Origin: Acanthopleura granulata
Taxonomy: Eukaryota > Mollusca > Polyplacophora > Chitonida > Chitonidae
Assembly: GCA_016165875.1 (NCBI GenBank)
Contig: JABBOT010000015.1
Span: 173,394 to 237,393, forward strand
Length of the DNA: 64,000 nt
Reading direction: 5' to 3'
The notes under the pieces are model-generated. The model did no database searches, had not been told where the DNA came from, and saw only the letters and a list, made by a program, of their open reading frames with translations. Made by a program: the position numbers and the translations under genes. Shown piece after piece: positions 54,891 through 64,000 of the stretch (position 1 is the stretch's first letter; the number at the start of each line of letters is the position of its first letter).

Positions 54891-55270
54891 GCAACACCCT
54901 GATCTTACTCTTCGTGTAACAAATGGGGCTGTTCATCATGCTGTTACTTTCCAAAAGTAGGTGGTTTACATTGGTTTCCTGCATTCAAAACTGACAACAT
55001 CTATTACTACAAAACAACAAAGAATAGATATAAATAACCAAGGAGTTAGTTATAATTATAATTAATGTATAATTCAGCTTTTGACTTAAGAAATAAACAA
55101 AATGTTTGCACAAATATATTAACGGTAAAAATGTTTTATGTTCTCTCAGATGTCTCGGCATATAGTTCAGGAGAGTGGTGAATATGGTTTAGGGAGGCCA
55201 CAGAAAGTGTGTATAGATCTTCTTACATCAACACTAGCTTTATGACACTGATGCGCAAACAATGACAGTG
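54890..55270 (+). repeat. Dispersed repeat Y, distal part (second copy)
   Basis: Matches the complement of 25430-25830: 'aacaaatggggctgttcatc', 'ctgttactttccaaaa' and 'ttcaggagagtggtgaatat'. It is separated from its proximal part (52080-52440) by 2.4 kb that include the gag pseudogene. Confidence 0.75.
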
Positions 55271-55395
55271 CGAAAGTTATCGTTGGTGGAAGACGTTTGT
55301 GTGTTACACATTATCTCCCTGTCAGATTCAATGCATACGGCGATTGCTTAGCACCACATCCAAGGTGCTTGTGACCTGACAGAGGAAACATGAAC

Positions 55396-55450
55396 TTGAC
55401 ACGAATTGAGGGACCATCTCACAGATGGTTTCAGTACATGTACTCGTGTC
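55396..55450. repeat. Nested hairpin
   Basis: Outer arms 'ttgacacga' and 'tcgtgtcaa' enclose an inner 'accatct..agatggt' hairpin. It could be a small structural element or chance; no T-run follows. Confidence 0.4.
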
Positions 55451-56239
55451 AATTGCAAAAGTGTGCTGAACTGCTAAAGACTATACAATAACACGCAGAG
55501 ATTTCCTGGGTACCAGCGTGTGACAGAGCTTTTAATGATTGGTGGACCTCATTTTTTGAAAGGTGGTATATAGCACTTGTATTTTCCTTGTTTTTTCTGT
55601 GAATCCATGGGTCAGATTGTCGATAATTTGTTTCAGAAGCACTTTTATCAGAGTTATGTACCCCTTTTCCGTTTTGTTGATTCGTTATCCGTCTCTCTGT
55701 TCGTTCATCCACCACGACAACAGCTCTGTCAAAATGCAATTACTTATACAGTTTTTGTATGGTTTTAGTGAAACTCCGTTCCAGTGTAGACTACATTAAG
55801 AAACATAATTCGTAGTATCAGTTTATATTTTGTTGTGTATGCTGCTAACTCTTTAAAAGTTTAAAAGTCAGGTGGATCTGTGCATGAGTGTTGTGCATTT
55901 CTCGACTTTCTTGATTGTGATTGGTCATTTTTTTACGTAACTGCATAAAAATATTTTATATAGAAAAATCACGAGTCTCGCAGGATACAACAAGGTTGGA
56001 ATCTTTCTGAAAATGTTTAAAATTCTGTGCTTTGTCCTCTGAATGTACCTGCCTATGCATGTATGGTATGCTGTAGAATGATGAACTGATGAGGGCATTG
56101 ACACTCGTTCACAATCTTTTTGTTCTACCTTGTTAGGCACTCAGAATAAAATTAATCCTTCTTTAATTTCACATCTGTGTCGTGTTGCAGAAAACTGGCA
56201 GAATTTATTGTGAACTTGCTTACGCAGTGTGATCTGAAG
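55451..56239. other. Intergenic, no gene seen
   Basis: AT-rich; nothing recognised. Confidence 0.45.
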
Positions 56240-56545
56240 GTTTTGGGTTGAATTTCTGGGGTCGAGGCAACCCTAGTTTAGATCAGAGAGACCCGAATAT
56301 TTTCATTCGAGGCGACCTATTGCTTTGAGTCGGTCGAACCTAATGCTTTGGGTTGGGGCGACCGTTATTTTTGGGGTCACGTGGATCCAAATAGTTTGGG
56401 TCGGGCGACCCTAAAACTTTGCGTGGAAAACCGACTAGGTTTTTTGGGGTACGTCACAACTATACCTAGAATGTTTGGGTCGAAACTGACCGGGTTTTTT
56501 GGGGTCGAACCGACACAATCTTTGTGACAGTGTTCCGTGCACAAA
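56240..56545 (+). repeat. Dispersed GGGTCG-rich repeat, copy 2
   Basis: Internally repetitive 'tttgggtcg...gaccc' units about 25-35 bp apart. The part from 56380 onward is the complement of 24820-25020. Confidence 0.72.
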
Positions 56546-56554
56546 ATATCTTTG

Positions 56555-56820
56555 GGGTCTCCCTGAACGAGGGGATAGCCTAGGATCCTCTCACTAATGC
56601 GGTCGCCGCGAGTTTCCCGCATCTGAATACTTGCTTCCTCCCCCGTCCTACGAAGGAAAGACTGCCAGCAACCGTCGATGGTCGTAGGTTTTTGCCCATG
56701 ATCATCGTCGAGGGCTCTGCAAGCAGCGCGGTTTCTTCCCACCACAATGTTGACAGCCGTCGTACAAACGAAATATTCTTGATAACGGCAAACAACACCA
56801 AAGACAAATAAATAAATATA
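56555..56820 (+). repeat. SINE-like element (family 1), diverged
   Basis: 'gcggtcgccgcgagtttccc', 'gccagcaaccgtcgatggtc', 'gccgtcgtacaaacgaaata' and an AAAT tail. More diverged than the other copies. Confidence 0.75.
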
Positions 56821-57834
56821 TTGGCGTTACCATTGTTACGAACTCCGTCTTTAAAATATTGTATTATATATTTTTGTTTTTGAGCTAACCGGGTCAGTGT
56901 CTGACCTACATTTTCCCCTTCAATCGCTTACTCTCGAGGCTTCTGTGTTTATGAGTTTCCTTTCATTGTACCTAGAGCATACATTCTGGAAAGATGTACG
57001 CATGTTGTAAACATGTTTACGATGAAACTATACAGAATAATCTTAACTTTGGTCTATAAATATGACGGACGACGATGTAAAGCTGGCAGTCATATTTCCG
57101 TCCACTTGAGGATTCCTTGCATTTATTGGAGAAGGATTTTTGCACCATTCGACATATTTCTATTTCTACTCCATTTCTTGTGTATGTTGCACTTTGTGAG
57201 CTTGTGTTTCGCCACTTGCTGTGTTGTTTGAGACGTTATTTTGGAGCTTGTATCGCTCATTGTCTCTTCAGTGATCCCAGTTTTCCCTGAAAGTAACATT
57301 GCGTATACTTCCGAGGAGTGAAATATACATCACCGGCTCGACGCTACCGTCAATCCGTCCGCCAAGGGAAGTTGCACTTTGATGGAGAGTTCAAATAAAC
57401 CATCGTCGGCGTGCCGTACCCAATACGGTTTGCCACTTACTGGACTGTGATCCTGCTATTCGAGGATTCCCAAGAACAGTGGATTCTATATTTACGTGGA
57501 CTGACTCGCCCTTGGAAGCCGGAAAATTCCATCCGGATTCAGAAGCTATCATCATTATTAAACTATTATTATACATTTTTGTTATTATCTTTATTGTTTT
57601 GCATGTCATTGTCATTTGTAATATTTGTCTATTTTGTTTAAATACATGTATTGAACTTATTCAAGCGTCTTTGTGTTTCTTTGTTTGATCTTGTGTAAGG
57701 CCTATGGCTGTCTGAGAGTTGAACAAGCCATTTGTTTATCATTGTTCCTCTCCGAGAGTGATTCAATATATTCACGTTACCGTGCACACAATCTTCATGT
57801 TATAACGAGGTGATACCTCTCCAGAGGTTTAATT
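56821..57834. other. Intergenic, no gene seen
   Basis: Short open frames without domain support. Confidence 0.45.
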
Positions 57835-57985
57835 ATTTATTTATGTATTTGATTGGTGTTGTACGCCGTATTCATGATTATTTCACTTATACGACGGGGT
57901 CCAGCATTATGGTGGGAGGAAACCGGGCAGAGCCCGGGAAATACTCACGACCATCCACAGATTCCTGGCAGACCCTCAGATATTA
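57835..57985 (-). repeat. SINE-like element (family 1), tail half
   Basis: AT tail, 'tgtacgccgtattcatgatt', 'aaaccgggcagagcccggg' and 'cacgaccatccacagattcc' on the plus strand; truncated after that. Confidence 0.85.
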
Positions 57986-58624
57986 GTAGCAAGGAAACAA
58001 TGATCAGGTGAAGTGAGAATAAATCGCCATCTTTGATATGATCATTAGGCTATTAACTCTAAGTGCAAACTGCGGTCAAGTGTGGCTTAGTTTGGTCCTC
58101 TAAAACAGGGAAACAGTTACAGCGTAGTCAGTCACATCAAAGTGGTGGCCCCAGTACCTGGCGCTGTTGTTGATTAATAAATGGCATTATATTAATTAAG
58201 GTATGCATGATGCATGTTTTCTACGGCTCCCACACAATGCGCCATACTCACGAATGGCTGGCGTTCATTCACGCATTAGAATTTCTGAGCATGACAACAT
58301 CCAATCAATACCTTTAGTTACCTCTGGTATAGCTTGTGTCTAACTGATTATTCTTTTCTGAAAGATAGCTGTTCATTGAAACACTCGCGTAGGTAGCTCT
58401 CGCCGAGATCGGTCTTAATCAATTGACAAATCATGCAGGTAAATAAATGGGACATTAATGAAGCTTGTCTGTTTGTTGGGTGCCAAAGGCACGGGCACTG
58501 ACGGTCTCACAGCCTGCGGATCTCCCGGGTACTGGCAGGCTCTCAGGTAGATAATTGATCAATCAGATGACGAGCCAACCACGTTCGCCTCGGTCGGGAC
58601 AATAGAGCTGGGCCATTTACCTAT
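57986..58624. other. Intergenic, no gene seen
   Basis: A faint SINE trace at about 58510-58550 ('cagcctgcggatctcccggg'). Otherwise nothing. Confidence 0.4.
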
Positions 58625-59180
58625 CCATCACAGCCGTCATTGCACACCGATTACTGAGTTCACAGACCAGTGTCACTACACTCCGATTCCTGCGTTCAGA
58701 GACCAGTCTCATTACACTCCGGATTATTACGTTTACGCACCAGCAAGAAGCTTGTAGGAAAGTTAGATTTCCAGAAGCACGTGGCAATTGAGAGATGAAC
58801 AAGAACAACCCCAGCCTATTGTAAATGTCAGCCTATTGCATGTGAGTGCATCTACAGCTCGGCGATTATAACCCCAGATCGGTTAGTGTATCCCCAGATC
58901 CGTGATTGCATTCCTCGCATCAGTGACTGCAGTCCAACATCTGTGATTTTTTTCTCCAGAACTGTTAGAACACGTAGAAAGGAGAGTGTACCCCCATTAC
59001 GGTCAGATATGACTAAAGTAGCGTGTAGCGAAGATAGTTCCACAACAGTGAGAGTGTTCCCATAACACTCTGTATATCCACAGCAACTGTAACTCCATTG
59101 CAGTGAGTGTACCCCAACAGCAGTAAATATAAGTCCACAATATACTGCGACTGAGTGTATCTTCATCGCGGTCGGAACAT
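58625..59180. repeat. Degenerate tandem repeats
   Basis: 58640-58735 holds two units of about 43 bp ('agaccagt(g/c)tca(c/t)tacactcc'). 58850-59170 holds diverged units of about 25-30 bp built on 'agtgagtgtaccccaacagc'. Non-coding. Confidence 0.6.
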
Positions 59181-59445
59181 CCCCTCATCGAAGACAGAGA
59201 TGTCAATATTTACCTCCACAGGGGTAATAGCTAACACATCGAGAGACTTTCTCCGCAGTAGCCTCTCACCATTCCGTGGTCACAGACGCACGCGTGCCGA
59301 CATCGTGACCACGCGCTGTAGCCAACTCCATCCATGTACCACTTTTGTCAAGCGTTGTTCTTTACAAAGCACGGTTTTACAGTAGGCATTTCACCGGCAA
59401 GAGTTCATCAGGGTTTTTTTTCACAGAGATGCACTAGTGAGTGAC

Positions 59446-59801
59446 ATGGTAGGGCCTCAGCGAAAGCGGACCTGGGTGATTGGCGGCTATAGCCTAGTCG
59501 TCTGTATCTGGTATGTCACTCTAGAAAATGTGCCCCGGGTTTCCTCCACCGTTCGTGTCGTCGGCGCCGGGGCCACTTTCCCCCGGAATGTCTATCAGGT
59601 GTGGATGTCATCGTATGCGGAGGTGAGGAGAGAGCACATAGACGTATCCATAACGTACGCGGCGAAAGGAAGCGGAGTGGGCCAGGAACGGATCAAAGGG
59701 GAGCTGGAACCAGCCGTGGACTTCGCCGGCTCTGACTCCATACTAACTGAGGAGGACTACGCCATTCACCCCGATTTACAGATGTTCCCAGTCATGGCAG
59801 G
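59446..59801 (+). CDS. PstS-like (phosphate-binding-protein) domain, first exon
   Basis: Exon 1 of a gene that continues beyond a strong donor (G|GTAAGT, 59801/59802, phase 1). The ATG is at 59446; the GTG three codons earlier is not used in this reading. Residues about 9-27 (WVIGGYSLVVCIWYVTLEN) form a hydrophobic signal or membrane segment after basic residues. The rest matches the start of the bacterial phosphate-binding fold (PBP_like_2/PstS): VRVVGAGATFP, then YQVWMSSYAE, VSITYAAKGSGVGQERI and VDFAGSDSILTEEDY, ending FPVMAG. That includes the GSG and DFAGSD phosphate-loop motifs. In animals such domains occur as extracellular parts of larger proteins (recalled, not checked). Higher GC than its surroundings supports coding. 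Later exons were not identified with confidence. Confidence 0.82.
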
Positions 59802-60365
59802 GTAAGTTTTTCTTTAATATTTTCTGATTTTATTAGCGCTTTTATCTGCTGTCGGATGCCGCGGAGACATACATGGGGGCCAAGGGGGGAGGGCGGCTTT
59901 ATACAGTCTCCATTGCCGTCTTTGAATACAACTTATATTTCACCAATATGCTTCGCAAATCTGCATGTTAAAGGTGGGAAAACTCGTCAGTGATTTGTTA
60001 AAGATCGGTGGCTTACTCCGATTTACTATGGTTTCTTCTACTGAAAAAATTTAGTTATTTTGCAAAAGTGAAAAAATTCCTGAAAACGGTGTTAAATAAC
60101 AATGAGATTAAAAAAATAAATAGTTCCTGAGGTTGAGTTAGGATTATTTCTGTGGAACAAGTATGAATGTAGGAGAACCGCGGGTGGACCAGCTGTGAAA
60201 CCTCACCACCTACAAGCAGTTAGGTGCCTGACGCGCCTTGTGTCAAACCTTCTGCATCTACTCATTCATCTGCTTGTGATTTTACGTAGAAATCAAAGAT
60301 AACTCGCCAAGTCTGGTAATGAGGATAAGGGGTGAATAAAATCGGGGTAACCGTGGTGAACCACC
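59802..60365. other. Intron of the PstS-like gene, first part
   Basis: No further PstS-like motif read here. Confidence 0.45.
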
Positions 60366-60592
60366 GACCTTCTCTAGGCACCCGACATTCTCCAGGCACC
60401 CGACATTCTCCAGGCACCCGACCTTCTCCAGGCACCCGACCTTCTCCAGGCACCCGACCTTCTCCAGGCACCCGACATTCTCCAGGCACCCGACCTTCTC
60501 CAGGCACCCGACATTCTCCAGGCACCCGACATTCTCCAGGCACCCGACCTTCTCCAGGCACCCGACCTTCTCCAGGCACCCGACATTCTCCT
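60366..60592 (+). repeat. 18-bp minisatellite, about 12 copies
   Basis: Units 'cgac(a/c)ttctccaggcacc'. Because 18 is divisible by three, both strands are open in several frames, giving spurious repeat proteins (for example GTRHSP/GTRPSP). Confidence 0.95.
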
Positions 60593-60679
60593 GTCCTAAA
60601 CCCGCAACAAAAGCTGGATTGAACCTGCGACCCTACTGATCAGGAGCGTAGTAGTTTCAGCGAAGCAGTGGTGTACCCA

Positions 60680-60770
60680 TTTGAGCCAGCTCTTAACTAT
60701 TTGAGCCAGCCCTGTAACCACTTGAGCCAGCCCTGTAACCACTTGAGCCAGCCCTGTAACCATCTAAACC
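60680..60770 (+). repeat. 21-bp tandem repeat, about four copies
   Basis: Units 'acttgagccagccctgtaac' plus c; the first is diverged. Confidence 0.9.
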
Positions 60771-62080
60771 ACCGAGACACCCCAAATCAGTTCTATGTCT
60801 GTGTTTTGATCCCCAGAATCTGATCAGACAGAAGTGGGCCATATAGCAAGGTTTCAGCTATTTGTATGCCAATACACGTAAGAGGAAGGGGTCAGGATAG
60901 TACAGAATAAGCAAAATTTTGTTCGAATTTTATAACATGCTAGAGGCAATAACTAACCAGGTAAATAAACAGTCCACAGAAAATGCCGGTATATAACATT
61001 AAGTAGCCAAAAAGGCCTAAATCTCTTTGGCGCATTTTAGAGGTGTCATCAATGGTGGTCGCAAACTCTGACCGAAGTGAAATGTATAAATTTTGGTTTC
61101 AGGTGAAAACAAAAACAAACGATAAATTATCACGATTTTCACTCCGTGTTTGTTAGAGTCTCGAGGCAGTCTCTGTTTTAAAGGTCGGGCTAGGTTGTTT
61201 TGGGAACCATTGTCGGCCACATTCTCCGAGTGGTTCCTCACTGCAGATAGTCAAGAATAATTATGTGAGGAATCGATGTCATTTGTGTTGTTATGCATGA
61301 AGTGGTACTGTGTAATCGCTGGCCATTGCCACTCGGACATGTAGTATGGCACCTGCATCTGAAACTTGAGAGAAGCATGCAAAAGTGGTATCCATCACAA
61401 CGCAGATACCATGGCAACACGTGGCTAATAAACGATTGCTGACTCAGAGTTAAGCGTAACTTGTGATTTTCATCCATTCTTATCTGTGCAAGTTGGGTCT
61501 AAGAATTGGATCTAAGAACTTAACCGAAAAGGGACGTTCAATAGCCCTAACTCACACAAATGTAGGCTATCGGAAATGAGTCAGTTGTAACTTTTAACGC
61601 AGTAAGTTTGCCAAGCCTTTACATGATGTTGTTCATACTTGCCCGGTTTCCTCCACTCACTAAATTTACTTAGGCTCACTCATTAACCTCATGACCGTCA
61701 TCTTTTGTGAAACATTCTTTCTACGGTTTCCTTCCACTACCGAAGTCATGCATGCTAACCAATGAAAGCAAATAAATAAATATAGAAGCAGTTTTGTCGT
61801 TTATGACAAAACGGCTATTTCAGGCAACAAATCCGAACGCCAAACGCCACATTTCCAACGTGAATAAACGCAGCTCATTTCTACTTAAGCACTTCACATA
61901 AACACTTCACATAAACACTAACTATGCGTAATGTCACCTGTACGCCCACAGCGTCCTTGACCCGAGTCAGTGATGAAAGAAAGCGTTTATCCGTGCAAAT
62001 TATCAAAGCCTTTATATTTGCCCTACGGCAGTCTCTGATAACAAAATAACATCTATCATTATTGACAATCTTAGTGGGCA
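60771..62080. other. Intergenic or intronic, no gene seen
   Basis: A decayed SINE-like tail is possible at about 61640-61780 ('gcccggtttcctcc', 'aaataaataaat'). Confidence 0.4.
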
Positions 62081-62600
62081 TCAAATGAGTGTTCGTTTAG
62101 AGCAGTCGTTTACATGTGGGTAAAAGCAAATAATTATCCTACTTAAACGTGCAGATCTTTTATCGAGAAGCTCTGAGGAGATGGATAAAATGTTTACGTG
62201 TATGTACAAAACTATGTGAAGGCGTAGATGGTTCCATGTGAGTGATACTTCTCCTGAAGTTAGAACTGTCGGATAAACACCGGGCAAAGCAAATAATTAC
62301 CGTATTTCCAAAACGTCCATTTCTGATATTGAAAAGTTCTAATCACATAAATAATTTGTTTACAGGTATGTACAAATGCATGTCGGTAGATGCAACTTCT
62401 TTGATGGTAGGCCTACATTGCCGTTCTGTGTGGGCGATACTTCGCCAAAAGTTTAAACTGTCGTTGAACGTCGGGGAATGCGAACAATTATGGCACTTTA
62501 AGAAACCTCCACTTCTTTTATCTGAAAATAGGGATCAGTTGCTGGCAGGTATGCACAAAGCTATAGAACGTATCCTTGTTCGTCTCTGAACTTGTCGCTA
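62081..62600 (+). repeat. Diverged direct repeats
   Basis: 'gtatgtacaaa', then '(g/c)gatacttc(t/g)cc', 'aactgtcg' and 'gcaaataatta'/'gaacaattatgg' recur at about 62200, 62370 and 62550. A 115-codon frame crosses them but shows no domain. Confidence 0.5.
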
Positions 62601-62996
62601 GACAGAGTGTGACCAGACACATGTGTCTGGGGAGTTATATCGACTTTAACGGACAACTCCAGAACAGCATTCTGCTAGGACTTGCTCAAATTAACATCTT
62701 TCTTAGGCGCCATTACTTAGTGTGCAAAACCCCTGTAAAACAATAAGGTAAACGTATTGAAATTAGAAAATGATGACGTCGTGACCTAACTACATGGATC
62801 CGTATCCGAATGTTATGTAGCCACTATGTTGCAAAGAAGTGTTTTTCTTTGGGCCCAGAATAATGAGAAACCACTAAAGTTTGACAACTGTATGCTTTGA
62901 CATTACGTCAGTCTGTCATAATTAAAAGTTGTGATTGCATGACGCCATTGTCTTTGTACTTCTTATCGTGTTACACCAGAGTGTGACGGTTTTCAG

Positions 62997-63102
62997 TGGC
63001 TCTTCAAATCCCAATCCTGATGCTCTGGGTCTTAAATATGAGTCAGGTCAGCCAGCTGTCACCAGAGCACAATTCTTCAAAACATTCTTGGCTGATACCG
63101 GT
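62997..63102 (+). other. Possible exon, unassigned
   Basis: Open stretch bounded by a TTTTCAG acceptor-like site and a CCG|GTATAAG donor-like site; one frame reads GSSNPNPDALGLKYESG and PAVTRAQFFKTFLADTG. It does not resemble the next part of PstS. A second candidate lies at 63837-63959 (LPGLFSPKAIDWENLVK). Both are guesses from splice-like edges and composition. Confidence 0.2.
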
Positions 63103-63179
63103 ATAAGTCATATTATAGGCCTATACTTGACGTTTTTATCCAAACTCAGTAGTCAGTGCATTTGCCATAAGTCTTAGCC

Positions 63180-64000
63180 TATAACAGCACCATGTCTTCG
63201 TCATATTTAACGTAGTGTTAGATAAAATTATTTTAGGGCCTAAAGTAAAACGTTTTATTAAGAATGACGACAATTTCGAACAACCGGGCTCTGTTGACAG
63301 ACGGTCATGTCCGGTAACAGTATAGTAAAGCTGGGGGAGGTGACTGTGTATTCTGACCAGGTGAAGTGTCTGGTGTTTTTTTAAGATGTTCTTCTGATGA
63401 GGCGACACCTTAGACATCAGTTTTGGCACATTTGAACTAAAAAAGTTCAAATATGCTAGTCATGCTGAAGACAAAATAATCATATCACCAACTGAGAACC
63501 TTTAACAGAATTCTTCCCACATGCACGGAACCACGTCGGAAACAACATCACTTAGGGTAAGACCAACAGTTGTGCAGTGCGTATGATTTTGTGTGCCAGG
63601 CTTTCTCGACTGTATCATTCGGCTAATCACACACCTGTATATTTTAGCTTCGTTCAGCCGTTTGATGAACCGGGCATTCATTGTTGCCTGTGCATTTTAG
63701 GGGGATGGGAAGCTAAGAGCTGATGACACATCTGCTTGGGATTCGATACCTTCCACAGCATTGATGTATACACGAACAAAAGCCTGCCCTTGTAATGGCA
63801 TGCTAAATCAATGTATTGGGTAACGTTACATAATGACAGGAGAACCGGAGTGGAATTGCCAGGCCTTTTTTCACCCAAAGCGATTGATTGGGAGAACTTG
63901 GTGAAGGCTGACAAATACAAGCGGCTGGCTACAGCGGAAAGCCTATTGTCAGATTACAGGGTGTGCGGGGAGAAGTCGACTGTGGCCTGACTAGACATTC
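63180..64000. other. Right end of window, no gene called
   Basis: Apart from the weak exon candidate near 63837-63959, nothing recognised. Confidence 0.4.

Noticed and set aside
60332..60622. Repeat proteins (GTRHSP-type and complements on the other strand)
   Set aside because: Artefact of an 18-bp minisatellite that is open in several frames on both strands.
1..64000. CRISPR arrays, bacterial operons or contamination
   Set aside because: Spliced genes, SINEs and eukaryotic promoters throughout; no repeat-spacer array seen.

Overview
This is nuclear DNA of a bilaterian animal, most likely a mollusc. The genes are split by GT-AG introns, about two thirds of the sequence is A/T, and it is littered with two SINE-like families. 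One ends in an (AAAT)n tail; the other carries a 'mollusc-type' degenerate tail ending in 'ggcggacgctct'. The species call rests on my recollection of these repeats and is inference. No ribosomal RNA or intact host tRNA gene was found.

Layout. 1-15.6 kb: no convincing gene; dispersed repeats and a 75-bp minisatellite (3.75-4.43 kb). 15.7-39.2 kb: a cluster of tandem and inverted copies of one small two-exon bHLH transcription-factor gene. Three copies look intact (18.8-19.7 kb minus, 22.6-23.5 kb minus, 37.5-38.4 kb plus). Two are broken (15.7-16.5 kb minus, 28.7-29.0 kb plus), and several relics retain only promoter, enhancer or 3' UTR. Copies left of about 24 kb point left and copies right of about 27 kb point right. 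The promoters and upstream modules hold 19 copies of the 8-bp palindrome GTCTAGAC, where about one is expected by chance in 64 kb. It is the classical palindromic Smad-binding element. One copy lies over the expected transcription start and a second exactly 132 bp upstream of it, in four units.

39.9-51.3 kb: a decayed Polinton/adintovirus-like integrated DNA virus or element. It holds a protein-primed-type family B DNA polymerase (plus strand, 45.1-48.0 kb). On the minus strand it holds an adenain-like cysteine protease, a double-jelly-roll major capsid protein, a small glycine-rich/basic virion-core-like protein and the end of a penton-like minor capsid protein. Frameshifts, stops and lost catalytic residues show it is not functional. 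Beside it (39.9-44.9 kb) are nested inverted repeats, two paralogous C2H2 zinc-finger exons, and three paralogous short helical ORFs of an unrecognised family whose promoters share one CCAAT/TATA geometry.

51.3-59 kb: repeat debris, including a BEL/Pao-type gag pseudogene. 59.4-64 kb: the first exon of a gene with a PstS-like (phosphate-binding-protein) domain, then minisatellites and intergenic DNA.

The likeliest undescribed biology is the bHLH cluster with its fixed-spacing Smad-element promoter, and the compact viral-element neighbourhood with its three-member helical ORF family. All calls come from reading the sequence by eye; no database search was run.
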